A stretch of DNA of 14,755 nucleotides from Candidatus Aminicenantota bacterium (GTDB taxonomy: Bacteria; Acidobacteriota; Aminicenantia; Aminicenantales; Aminicenantaceae): contig DAOUSP010000015.1 in NCBI GenBank assembly GCA_030627155.1, positions 1 through 14,755 on the forward strand, read 5' to 3'. Below are positions 7,013 through 14,581 of this stretch, piece by piece (position 1 is the first letter of the stretch; each line of letters starts with the position of its first letter). The notes under the pieces were generated by a model that was not told where the DNA came from, did no database searches, and saw only the letters and a list, made by a program, of their open reading frames with translations. Position numbers and translations under genes: made by a program.

Positions 7013-7582
7013 ATGGAAGAAAAAGAGCTGATTCAGCTAAGCCAGAGAGGCAATGACGAGGCGTTTGAAGCTCTCGTCAAAAAATATCAAAGGAAGGTGT
7101 TTCAATTGGCTTTCAGTATTACACAAGATCGCACGAATGCAGATGACATAGCTCAAGAAGTGTTCCTAAAGGCATATATATATCTCCCTAAATTCAAATC
7201 CAAATCAAGCCTTGGAACTTGGCTCTACCAGATTACTGTAAACCACATTAAGGATTATTTCAGGAAAACAAAAAAAATAAAATTTATTTCACTCGAAGAA
7301 ACTCAAGAACTTGCTTCCAACAAAGAAGATGAAATTACAACAAGAGAAAAAAGACAAGTAGAAAACGAACGAAAAAAATTGGTTCATGAAGCACTGCAAA
7401 CTCTTCCGGAAAAATACAAAATCATTATTTCTTTAAGAGATGTCCAGGGATTTTCTTATGGAGAGATTACAAATATATTAAACATTTCTTCCGGGACCGT
7501 GGACTCTCGTCTCCACAGGGCGCGGAAAATGCTTAGAAAAAAAATAGCTTCATTGACCATTCTGAGAGGAGGAGAATTATGA
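7013..7582 (+). CDS. RNA polymerase sigma factor, ECF subfamily
   Basis: The protein has 189 residues, usual for ECF factors. Sigma region 2 spans about residues 15-85, with the core-binding and -10 recognition segment D-D-I-A-Q-E-V-F-L-K-A-Y (44-55) and the G-T-W-L-Y-Q-I block (68-74). Region 4 spans about 125-176, with L-P-E-K-Y (131-135) and the helix-turn-helix F-S-Y-G-E-I-T...S-S-G-T-V-D-S-R-L-H-R-A-R (147-171). Region 3 is absent, as expected. A TGA at 7004-7006 rules out an upstream start. The stop codon overlaps the next gene's ATG (ATGA at 7579-7582), so sigma and anti-sigma are translationally coupled. It is likely released by the anti-sigma on an envelope signal and then drives the promoters at 6426 and 6952. 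Confidence 0.95.
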   Translation: MEEKELIQLSQRGNDEAFEALVKKYQRKVFQLAFSITQDRTNADDIAQEVFLKAYIYLPKFKSKSSLGTWLYQITVNHIKDYFRKTKKIKFISLEETQELASNKEDEITTREKRQVENERKKLVHEALQTLPEKYKIIISLRDVQGFSYGEITNILNISSGTVDSRLHRARKMLRKKIASLTILRGGEL

Positions 7583-8073
7583 ATTGTAGGAAGGCCGAAC
7601 GACTTCTCCTTCAATCCTTTGATGGAGGTTTGAATCCTGAAGAAAAAAATGCCCTTGATAAACATCTTGAAAAGTGTTCTTCTTGTGAAAAAAAACAGAA
7701 GGAATACGCTTCTATTCTCGAGACTTTAAGAGAAACTAGTTTCCCTGAACCTTTGCCTTATTTTTGGGAACGCCTCCATACAAAAATCAAGGAACAAAAA
7801 ATGAAAGCCCCTTGGCTTTTGTGGGAACATTGGAGCATAAAAGCCATTCCTATTTCAATTCTTATAGTAACAATATTTCTATCTTCATTCATTTTGCTCT
7901 TCCCACTCCAAGAAAAGGAGCTCACCCAGTCAGAACTTCTTCTTTTACAGAACAGCAACCCTTTTCAGGAGTCTCAGGAATTATTAGAGGAACAAGGGGT
8001 GGAAAACAAAAACATGCGCCTCATCTTTACTGCATTGGATAAGGATGCCAGCGTAAGGAGATATTTCCCATGA
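7579..8073 (+). CDS. Membrane-anchored anti-sigma factor with zf-HC2 zinc finger
   Basis: This 164-residue protein starts with a short zinc-finger domain: Cys3 and H-L-E-K-C-S-S-C (His29, Cys33, Cys36). That is the H-x3-C-x2-C pattern of zf-HC2/RsrA-type anti-sigma domains, which hold cognate ECF factors inactive at the cytoplasmic side. A single membrane helix lies at about 88-110. The C-terminal 50 residues, outside the membrane, are acidic and Gln/Glu-rich, with no domain I recognise. It overlaps the sigma gene by 4 bp upstream and the next gene by 4 bp downstream (ATGA at 8070-8073), so it is almost certainly the partner of the sigma factor. The external tail may contact the Spy/CnrX-like product; this is inference. 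Confidence 0.85.
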   Translation: MNCRKAERLLLQSFDGGLNPEEKNALDKHLEKCSSCEKKQKEYASILETLRETSFPEPLPYFWERLHTKIKEQKMKAPWLLWEHWSIKAIPISILIVTIFLSSFILLFPLQEKELTQSELLLLQNSNPFQESQELLEEQGVENKNMRLIFTALDKDASVRRYFP

Positions 8074-8510
8074 AAAATCATTATAAATTTTGGATAGTGT
8101 TCTTTTTTGTCCTTGTCTTCTCTGCTGGTATAGTTGGGGGTATGCTATTAGAGAAATATTATTTTTCCCAGAAAATAGAACAAAAAGACAGAAGAAAAAG
8201 CCCAGCCCATTTCCCAACCTTGGAAACAATGGCTAAAGAATTAAACCTTTCTCCAGAACAAGAAGAAGACATCAGAGAAATCTTCAAAAACAATGACGAA
8301 CGGCTGAAGGCCTTGAGAAAACAAATCCACCAACAGCTTTCATCCATCCGATTGCAGCTTAAAAAAGAAATCAACGTTGTTCTCACTGAAGCGCAAAAAG
8401 TTAAATTCGAAGCCATGATTGAACATTATCTCTCTCAGAGAAAAGGAGAAAGGGGAGGCAGAAAAATTAACCCTGATCAAACCAGGAAAACCAAAGGAGA
8501 AGAAAAATGA
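8070..8510 (+). CDS. Membrane-anchored periplasmic Spy/CpxP/CnrX-like protein
   Basis: The product has 146 residues. One hydrophobic helix (about 7-27, with G-x-x-G-G) works as signal anchor, without a clear signal peptidase site. The periplasmic part (about 35-125) is nearly all helical and carries two LTxxQ-like motifs, LSPEQ (60-64) and LTEAQ (105-109), spaced as in Spy/CpxP and the heavy-metal resistance (CnrX/ZraP-type) domain. The end (124-146) is basic and polar, likely disordered. His47, His87, Met116 and His119 could bind metal, but no cysteine is present and no site is proven. The position after sigma and anti-sigma genes resembles the CnrYXH sensor locus, where CnrX passes a metal signal to the anti-sigma. 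A chaperone or stress-sensor role is the alternative. The 4-bp overlaps on both sides indicate strict co-expression. Confidence 0.7.
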   Translation: MKNHYKFWIVFFFVLVFSAGIVGGMLLEKYYFSQKIEQKDRRKSPAHFPTLETMAKELNLSPEQEEDIREIFKNNDERLKALRKQIHQQLSSIRLQLKKEINVVLTEAQKVKFEAMIEHYLSQRKGERGGRKINPDQTRKTKGEEK

Positions 8511-9853
8511 AAAAGAAAATTATCATCGGTAGTGTAATATTTATTGTCGTTATAGGCATTATATTCAGCATCACCTTTTTCAACCAGAAGAAGAATTCTG
8601 ACAAGACATATAAAAAAGAAGCATTAAAAAAAGGTGACATCGAGGCTGTAGTTGTGACCTCTGGAAGCCTTAACCCGGTAACTATCGTGGATGTGGGAAG
8701 CCAGGTCTCGGGCAGGATTTCCAATCTTTATGTTGACTTTAATTCCCACGTGAAAAAAGGACAGGTTCTTGCAGAGCTCGACCAATCACTCTTTCTAACC
8801 AAAGTAAATCAGAATGAAGCAAACTATCAAAGCTCTAAAGCCGCCCTTGAGAAGGCGAAGCTAACGCTTGACAACGCCAAAAGGAAATATGAACGTGCCT
8901 TAAATCTTTTTGAAAAGGAGTTGATTTCATACGAAGAAAAAGAAACTTCAGAAGTTCAATATTATAGTGCGTTGGCAGATCTTCAATCAGCTGAAGCCAG
9001 GTTAGAACAAGCAAAGTCTCAACTGGAATCAAGTAAAGTTGACCTTACATATACAATCATTAAATCCCCTATTGATGGAATAGTGATTAACCGCAACTTC
9101 AATATAGGACAAACGGTAGCTGCAAGCTTTCAAGCTCCAGTGCTTTTTCAAATCGCAAACGACTTGAGCAAAATGCAGGTTGAATGCAGTGTGGATGAGG
9201 CCGATATTGGAAGAGTAAAAGAAGGCCAAAAAGTCAGATTTACCGTTGATGCATTCCCAGATGACTTCTTCACAGGGGAAGTTTCCCAGGTGAGATACTC
9301 TCCTGAAGTGATTCAAAATGTGGTAACTTACACAACGATTGTGGATGTCGTAAATCCTGAAATGAAGTTACGTCCTGGGATGACAGCCATGGTCTCTATT
9401 ATCAGTGGAGAGGCAAAAAATGTGCTCCGCGTTCCAAATGCAGCCCTCAGATTTACCCCTTCTCTTTCTCCTGAAGAGATGAAAACCTTGTTCCAAAAAA
9501 TGAGGGCCAGCCGGGGCGAAGGCCAGAAATCCACAAGAATGTCACAAGAAGGAAGTCCAGACAGCAATAGACCACAAAGGCTAGTGACAGAAAGCCGCCA
9601 ATCTTCCGACCAAAGGTCCTTGATGATGCAGAGAAAAGGAAAACAGCCTTTTTCTCTTGTATGGATTGAGGATGAAAAAGGAGAACTTCAACCTGTATCA
9701 ATAAAAACTGGGGTGACTGATAACAGTTATACAGAAGTAATTTGGGGAGATTTGAAGGAAGGACAGGAAGTCATTATTGGTGAATCCAGTGGAAAGAGTC
9801 AGAATAGCTCATCAGGCCCTCGCCCAGGAGGCTTCCTCTCAATCAGGCGATAA
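8507..9853 (+). CDS. macA: Periplasmic adaptor (membrane fusion protein), MacA/HlyD-like
   Basis: This 448-residue protein has an N-terminal membrane anchor (about 5-25). The lipoyl half-domains are V-T-S-G-S-L-N-P-V through V-K-K-G-Q-V-L-A-E-L-D (50-92) and I-K-S-P-I-D-G-I-V (185-193). Between them is a helical hairpin of about 100-180, rich in Ala, Glu, Lys and Leu. Beta-barrel and membrane-proximal domains follow (220-315 and 380-425). The adaptor links the inner-membrane ABC pump to the outer-membrane channel. About residues 318-380 form a polar, Ser/Arg/Gln-rich low-complexity insert that splits the membrane-proximal domain. The gene overlaps the previous one by 4 bp, and the ATPase gene follows after 40 bp. 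Assignment as MacA-type rests on pairing with the MacB-like genes; the substrate is unknown. Confidence 0.93.
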   Translation: MKKKIIIGSVIFIVVIGIIFSITFFNQKKNSDKTYKKEALKKGDIEAVVVTSGSLNPVTIVDVGSQVSGRISNLYVDFNSHVKKGQVLAELDQSLFLTKVNQNEANYQSSKAALEKAKLTLDNAKRKYERALNLFEKELISYEEKETSEVQYYSALADLQSAEARLEQAKSQLESSKVDLTYTIIKSPIDGIVINRNFNIGQTVAASFQAPVLFQIANDLSKMQVECSVDEADIGRVKEGQKVRFTVDAFPDDFFTGEVSQVRYSPEVIQNVVTYTTIVDVVNPEMKLRPGMTAMVSIISGEAKNVLRVPNAALRFTPSLSPEEMKTLFQKMRASRGEGQKSTRMSQEGSPDSNRPQRLVTESRQSSDQRSLMMQRKGKQPFSLVWIEDEKGELQPVSIKTGVTDNSYTEVIWGDLKEGQEVIIGESSGKSQNSSSGPRPGGFLSIRR

Positions 9854-9893
9854 CTCAGTTGTGTCTAATAAAAACCACTCTTAGAAAAGGAAA

Positions 9894-10595
9894 ATGCGAA
9901 CAATGGAAAATAACTATCTTATTAAATTAGAAAACATAGCAAGGACGTACCAGGTTGGCGAGACAGAAGTTCGAGCTCTCCGCGGTATTTCTTTACAAAT
10001 TCAACAGGGGGATCTCGTTGCCATCATGGGTCCTTCTGGCTCTGGAAAATCAACACTAATGAACATCATCGGCTGCCTGGATAAGCCAACAAGTGGAAAA
10101 TACCTTTTAGAAGCGGAAGAAGTCTCATCTTTTAACAAAGACAGATTAGCACAGATACGCAATAAGAAAATAGGCTTTGTTTTCCAGAGTTTTAACCTCC
10201 TTCCCAGAACCACAGCTTTAGAAAACACGGAGCTACCTCTTTTGTACTCGAATGTTCCCTCCAAAAAGGCAAGGGAAAAAGCCATGGAAGCTCTTTCGAT
10301 GGTGGGCCTTAATGGCCGTGAACTTCATAACACAAATCAACTATCAGGCGGGGAACAACAAAGAGTAGCAATTGCGAGGGCGTTAGTTAATAATCCTTCT
10401 CTGATTTTGGCGGATGAGCCCACAGGAAACCTGGACACAAAAACTGGAGCAGAAATCATTTCCCTTTTCCAGGCATTAAACAAAGATAAAAATATCACAA
10501 TGATTTTAGTTACACACGATCCAGATATTGCTAATATTTCTCACAAAAAAATATACATCAGAGATGGGCTTATTGTGAAACAAGAAAGTACATGA
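9894..10595 (+). CDS. ABC transporter ATPase, MacB/LolD type
   Basis: The protein has 233 residues with all nucleotide-binding motifs: Walker A GPSGSGKST (46-54), Q-loop Gln98, signature LSGGEQQ (150-156), Walker B LILADEP (170-176) followed by T-G-N-L-D, and H-loop His208. The sequence places it in the MacB/LolD/FtsE-like group that pairs with four-helix MacB permeases and works by mechanotransmission. In E. coli MacB, ATPase and permease are one polypeptide; here they are split into neighbouring genes. The start is uncertain: ATG at 9894 is 3 nt after AAAAGG and ATG at 9903 is 12 nt after it. Confidence 0.95.
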   Translation: MRTMENNYLIKLENIARTYQVGETEVRALRGISLQIQQGDLVAIMGPSGSGKSTLMNIIGCLDKPTSGKYLLEAEEVSSFNKDRLAQIRNKKIGFVFQSFNLLPRTTALENTELPLLYSNVPSKKAREKAMEALSMVGLNGRELHNTNQLSGGEQQRVAIARALVNNPSLILADEPTGNLDTKTGAEIISLFQALNKDKNITMILVTHDPDIANISHKKIYIRDGLIVKQEST

Positions 10596-10626
10596 GAACG
10601 TCTATTATTGTGATAGAGGAGTAAAA

Positions 10627-11844
10627 ATGAAAACATTAAACACCATTAGAGTTGCTTTAAGGGCTTTAACCCGCAATAAAATGCGCTCTTTTCTAACTGC
10701 ACTTGGGATCATCATCGGTGTGGGAGCCGTAATTTCAATGATAAGCATCGGCCAAGGAGCAAAAAAGGCAGTCGAAGACAGGTTCAACTCAATGGGAACA
10801 AACCTGCTTTTTGTCCGTCCAGGTAGTATGTCTTTTCGTGGCCGACACGGTGGCTCAGGAACATTTAACACGCTTACTCCCGAAGATACAGAAGCTATCT
10901 CAGAAAAATGTAATGCTGTCAAATATGTCTCCCCTTCTGTTTCGGGAAGAGCCCAAACAGTGTATCAGAATAAAAATTGGAACACCTCTATTCAGGGCGT
11001 TGGCGCCTATTATCCGGAAATCAGAAACTGGCCTGTAGAAGAGGGCGTTTTCTTTGACGAAAACATGATAAAAATGTTCGCTAAAGTGTGTGTATTGGGC
11101 AGTGAAGTAAAGAAAAACCTCTTTGAAGGAGAAGACTCCATCGGACAGGTCATAAGAATTAAAAAAATTCCATTTCGTGTGATTGGAGTCTTGGAGTCTA
11201 AGGGAGAATCAGGAGGATGGTTCAACCGCGACGATATTATCGTCATTCCATACACAACAGCGCAGAAAAGACTACTCGGTATTACTCATGTTCAATCGAT
11301 AGATGTTTCTGCTGTTTCTGCAGTAAGGACAAACGAGGCCAAAGAACAAATCGAAGAACTTCTTAGAATTAGGCACAGGATTGCTCCAGGAGCAGAGGAC
11401 GATTTCCACATAAGGAATATGTCTGAAATTGCTGAAGGAGCAGCAGAATCCAGCCGAATCTTGACTTATCTTCTTGGAGGAATAGCATCTGTCTCTTTGC
11501 TTGTTGGAGGAATCGGGATTATGAATATCATGTTGGTTTCTGTGACTGAGCGAATTCGTGAAATTGGAATCAGAATATCTGTTGGAGCACGGGAAAAAGA
11601 TATTCTTCGTCAATTCTTGACTGAAGCCATAGTCTTAAGCATATTAGGAGGATTAATTGGTATTGCAGTAGGGATTATCGCATCCAAATTAATATCTCAC
11701 TTTGCGGGATGGCAAACAATTGTCAATATCGGCTCTGTGGCCCTGGCTTTTCTTTTTTCTGGGTCAGTAGGAGTGTTTTTTGGATTTTACCCTGCACGAA
11801 AAGCCTCAAAATTGGATCCAATCGAAGCGTTGCGTTACGAATAA
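10627..11844 (+). CDS. ABC transporter permease, MacB/FtsX family
   Basis: The protein has 405 residues. The N-terminal segment A-L-R-A-L-T-R-N-K-M-R-S-F-L-T-A-L-G-I (10-28) and first membrane helix (about 20-42) are typical of MacB. A large periplasmic domain (about 43-275, MacB_PCD type) follows. Then come three membrane helices (about 278-304, 331-356, 368-390) with the FtsX-family coupling segment T-E-R-I-R-E-I-G-I-R-I-S-V-G-A (307-321). The ending P-A-R-K-A-S-K-L-D-P-I-E-A-L-R-Y-E is characteristic. GAGGAG lies just ahead of the ATG, and the ATPase gene is 31 bp upstream. It should form a homodimer with the ATPase encoded upstream and dock with the MacA-like adaptor. Confidence 0.95.
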   Translation: MKTLNTIRVALRALTRNKMRSFLTALGIIIGVGAVISMISIGQGAKKAVEDRFNSMGTNLLFVRPGSMSFRGRHGGSGTFNTLTPEDTEAISEKCNAVKYVSPSVSGRAQTVYQNKNWNTSIQGVGAYYPEIRNWPVEEGVFFDENMIKMFAKVCVLGSEVKKNLFEGEDSIGQVIRIKKIPFRVIGVLESKGESGGWFNRDDIIVIPYTTAQKRLLGITHVQSIDVSAVSAVRTNEAKEQIEELLRIRHRIAPGAEDDFHIRNMSEIAEGAAESSRILTYLLGGIASVSLLVGGIGIMNIMLVSVTERIREIGIRISVGAREKDILRQFLTEAIVLSILGGLIGIAVGIIASKLISHFAGWQTIVNIGSVALAFLFSGSVGVFFGFYPARKASKLDPIEALRYE

Positions 11845-11881
11845 AAAATTTATATACACATATTGAACCAAGGAGGACACA

Positions 11882-13450
11882 ATGGTGAAAAAAACAATCA
11901 TATGCCTAATTATAATGATTTTCGGCTTGATAACTATGATGCAAGCCCAACAAATCGAAAAGACACTTTCACTTTCACTTGATGAATGTATTCAGAAAGC
12001 ACTGGAAAACAACCTTGGCATTGCTGTGGAAATTTTAAATCCTGAACTTGCAGGGATTTCCATTTCTCTTGCCAAAGAAAAATTCATGCCTCAATTATCT
12101 TTTGGCTATAACAAAAGAGACACAAACTCCGCTTCCTATTCTTGGATCGAGGCTGCAGAGAACATTACTTCGATTTATAACGACTATTCAGTCCAAATCA
12201 CACAACTCATTCCCACAGGCGGCAATTTTGCTGTTTCTCTTGATTCTTACAAAAATGATACAAATAGAAGCTTCCAGACAATCAATCCACGTTATGGAAG
12301 CACTCTGCGCTTGAATTTTTCACAACCCTTGTTGAAAAATTTCGGATTCAATATTAACCGTAAAGAAATAATCGTGGCAAAGAACAACAAGGATATTTCA
12401 GAAAATAATTTCAGGAAATCTCTTCAAGACACAATATACAGCGTAGAAGAATCTTACTGGAACTTAGTCTATAGCATCGAAAACCTCAAGGTTAGACAAC
12501 AATCCTTAGAATTAGCCAAGAATCTATTAGAGAAAAACAAGAGGGCCGTGGAAATTGGGACCATGGCTCCTATCGAAATCTTAAACGCCCAGGCAGAAGT
12601 AGCTACAAGAGAAGCAGATATTCTTGAAGCAGAAGCCCTTGTAAAGAACAATGAAGATAGATTAAAAACGATTATGAACCTACAGGGAGAATATCAAGAA
12701 GCCGAATTAGCCCAAATCCTCCCCAAGGATCAACCTGCTTATGAAAAAAAAGAGGTAAGTCTTGAAGACGCTCTTGTTATTGCCATGGAAAACCGGCCAG
12801 ATTTGCAAGCCACAAGAATTGATTTGAAAAATAAAGAAATCAACTTAAGTTACGCCAAGAATCAACTTCTCCCTGATTTAAGCCTTCAAGCATCCTACTG
12901 GAGCCCAGGCGTTTCAGGAGATCAAATAATATATCTCAATAACAATCCTCTTACGGGAATTGTGATCGGAAAAGTTCCAGGAGGATCTTCAGATGCCTTA
13001 AGTGATGCCTTTAATTTCAGATACAAGAATTGGTCAGTTGGGCTCACCCTTTCTGTCCCAATAAATTCTGTTCTTTCTCGTGCCTCTTATGCCCAGGCAA
13101 GGGTCAATTTAGAGCAATCAATGCTAAAGCTAAAGAACCAGGAACAGCAGATCTTTTTGGAGATTAAGAACTCTGTAAGAGCCGTACAGACAAACTATAA
13201 ACGGGTTACAGCTTATAAAGTGGCAAGGGAACTGGCCGAAACAAAATTAAACGCCGAGGAAGAAAAATTCAAAGTCGGGCTTTCTACAAATTATCTTGTG
13301 CTTCAGTACCAAAGAGACCTTGCAAATGCTCAAACTATGGAGCTAAAAGCGATAATCGATTATAATCTATCTTTAGCCCGATTGAACCAGGCATTAGGTA
13401 TAACACTTAAGGAAAAAAATGTTACAATCTCTGATATATTAGGAAATTAA
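11882..13450 (+). CDS. Outer-membrane efflux channel, TolC/OEP family
   Basis: The product has 522 residues with a signal peptide (likely cleavage near Met-Gln-Ala22). Two outer-membrane-efflux-protein repeats are visible. The first is about residues 32-255, starting L-D-E-C-I-Q-K-A-L-E-N-N. The second is about 293-510, starting L-E-D-A-L-V-I-A-M-E-N-R-P-D-L. Each carries long coiled-coil-forming helices, and short beta segments lie between them, as in TolC trimers. A strong AAGGAGG precedes the ATG by about 6 nt, and the permease gene ends 37 bp upstream, so it is the last gene of the efflux operon. It completes a MacA-MacB-TolC-type tripartite exporter. No clear hairpin-plus-U-tract terminator follows. 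Confidence 0.94.
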   Translation: MVKKTIICLIIMIFGLITMMQAQQIEKTLSLSLDECIQKALENNLGIAVEILNPELAGISISLAKEKFMPQLSFGYNKRDTNSASYSWIEAAENITSIYNDYSVQITQLIPTGGNFAVSLDSYKNDTNRSFQTINPRYGSTLRLNFSQPLLKNFGFNINRKEIIVAKNNKDISENNFRKSLQDTIYSVEESYWNLVYSIENLKVRQQSLELAKNLLEKNKRAVEIGTMAPIEILNAQAEVATREADILEAEALVKNNEDRLKTIMNLQGEYQEAELAQILPKDQPAYEKKEVSLEDALVIAMENRPDLQATRIDLKNKEINLSYAKNQLLPDLSLQASYWSPGVSGDQIIYLNNNPLTGIVIGKVPGGSSDALSDAFNFRYKNWSVGLTLSVPINSVLSRASYAQARVNLEQSMLKLKNQEQQIFLEIKNSVRAVQTNYKRVTAYKVARELAETKLNAEEEKFKVGLSTNYLVLQYQRDLANAQTMELKAIIDYNLSLARLNQALGITLKEKNVTISDILGN

Positions 13451-13492
13451 TCCTTCATAAGGAGACAACAAAGAACAAAGCAGGTTTTACAA

Positions 13493-13609
13493 ATGAAACG
13501 CATAAAAAAGCTACAAATCTATTTCTATCTTTTTTTACTGGTGGCGGATTTAAAAACAAAAATCAATATACTTTCTAATCAATCATATTTGCTTTATTTT
13601 TCCTCTTAG
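13493..13609 (+). CDS. Possible small ORF (38 aa), doubtful
   Basis: ATG at 13493 opens a 38-codon frame ending with TAG at 13607-13609, in the 178-bp gap between the channel gene and the SGNH gene. It has a basic start (M-K-R-I-K-K) and a hydrophobic stretch I-Y-F-Y-L-F-L-L-V-A, so it could be a tiny membrane peptide. The only ribosome-binding hint is CAGG 8 nt upstream. AAGGAGA at 13459 has no start codon at a usable distance. It could equally be chance or a decayed gene. Confidence 0.2.
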   Translation: MKRIKKLQIYFYLFLLVADLKTKINILSNQSYLLYFSS

Positions 13610-13623
13610 ATAGAATATATAAT
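13589..13623 (+). promoter_or_regulatory. Sigma-70-like promoter directly before the SGNH gene
   Basis: TTGCTT (13589-13594), 16 nt, TAGAAT (13611-13616), with an overlapping TATAAT at 13618-13623. The ATG is at 13629. Transcription would begin between about 13622 and 13630, so the mRNA would have little or no 5' leader. Confidence 0.5.
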
Positions 13624-13628
13624 CTAAT

Positions 13629-14291
13629 ATGAATTCTCTAAAAAGCGCGTGGTTTCTTGTATTATTCCTTGTGCCTTTACTTACTTCCTGCAAATCTTCT
13701 TCAAATGGATTAATCATTCTCTGCGCAGGGGACAGCATCACTGAATCTATATATCCAAGCTATCTTCAAAAGGCGTTAAAACGTGAAGGGATAACAGCAA
13801 GAGTTCTTAATTATGGTATAAACGGAAATAGCTCGGGGGAGTATCTTAATTTCTTGAACAAAAATAAAGAAACATTATCCAACGAGCACCCTGATTTTAT
13901 TCTTCTTCAGCTTGGAACAAATGATGTCCGCATAGACCATGACAAGACAGGTTCTCCCCAATTCTACATGAATATGAAGAATATTATTTCTATTTTTAAG
14001 ACATTCAAGACGCGCTCTGGAAAAGAAAGTAAAATTCTCCTTGCAACAGTTCCTCCTATTCCTGAAAACGTGAGTTTCCCTTTTAACAAGAATTCCGCAT
14101 CCCGTGTTACTGAAGAAATTAACCCATTAATAAAAAAGATCTGCATAGAAGAAAACATTCCTCTTGTGGATAACCATACAATTTTTGCTGATTCTCCCAA
14201 ACTGCTGCCTGAAGTCCATCCATCGAGAGAAGGCTACAGGCATCTTGCTTTAAATTGGCTGCGCGCTTTAAAACCTTTTTTAGCTCAATAA
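13629..14291 (+). CDS. SGNH/GDSL hydrolase lipoprotein
   Basis: The protein has 220 residues. It begins with a lipoprotein signal: hydrophobic core and lipobox L-L-T-S-C with Cys21, so it should be lipidated and sit on a membrane facing the periplasm. SGNH blocks are clear: G-D-S-I-T (34-38, Ser36 nucleophile), N-Y-G-I-N-G-N (61-67, oxyanion Gly) and G-T-N-D (96-99, Asn98). Block V reads P-E-V-H-P-S (194-199). His197 is present, but the Asp expected three residues before it is Pro194. It is probably an esterase or acetyl-hydrolase acting on carbohydrate or lipid esters; the substrate is unknown. An in-frame TAA at 13620-13622 excludes an upstream start, and no Shine-Dalgarno is visible. It seems separate from the efflux operon. 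Confidence 0.88.
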   Translation: MNSLKSAWFLVLFLVPLLTSCKSSSNGLIILCAGDSITESIYPSYLQKALKREGITARVLNYGINGNSSGEYLNFLNKNKETLSNEHPDFILLQLGTNDVRIDHDKTGSPQFYMNMKNIISIFKTFKTRSGKESKILLATVPPIPENVSFPFNKNSASRVTEEINPLIKKICIEENIPLVDNHTIFADSPKLLPEVHPSREGYRHLALNWLRALKPFLAQ

Positions 14292-14513
14292 TTCTGGGGA
14301 TATATACAAGCCCAGTGATTGTAAAACAAAGTTATTTGTCATAAAGTACATTATTACCCCCAGCCGACATTTATCTTAGTCAGGCTTCTCTTCTGGACTT
14401 TTTCTAAAAAATCAACATAATTATAATAAAAAAAGAATGAAAGCGCTGTTGAAATAATATTATGGTTATCAAGGATAGAAGAGTTAAAATGTATGACTCA
14501 TTCTTATTTTTCA

Positions 14514-14542
14514 TTGACATGGATTTCTTGTTTTCCTAAAAT
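14514..14542 (+). promoter_or_regulatory. Sigma-70 promoter of the terminal oxidoreductase gene
   Basis: TTGACA (14514-14519, consensus), 17 nt, TAAAAT (14537-14542). It predicts a start near 14549 and a leader of about 33 nt with GGAGG (14570-14574) 7 nt before the ATG. This is the best housekeeping promoter in the window. The rest of the 290-bp gap 14292-14581 is AT-rich with nothing else I can name. Confidence 0.75.
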
Positions 14543-14581
14543 TGCTAAGCTGCAACTAAAGACTAATATGGAGGAGAAACG

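Noticed and set aside
13451..13463. TCCTT-CAT-AAGGA hairpin right after the TolC-like gene, covering an AAGGAGA.
   Set aside because: The stem is 5 bp and not followed by a T-tract, and no start codon lies at the right distance, so neither terminator nor regulated ribosome site is supported.
14294..14315. CTGGG/CCCAG hairpin directly after the SGNH stop codon.
   Set aside because: It has a 12-nt loop and no T-tract; not convincing as an intrinsic terminator.
14433..14505. 8-bp inverted repeat AAGAATGA / TCATTCTT upstream of the terminal gene.
   Set aside because: The arms are AT-rich and 57 nt apart and do not bracket the promoter symmetrically; likely chance.
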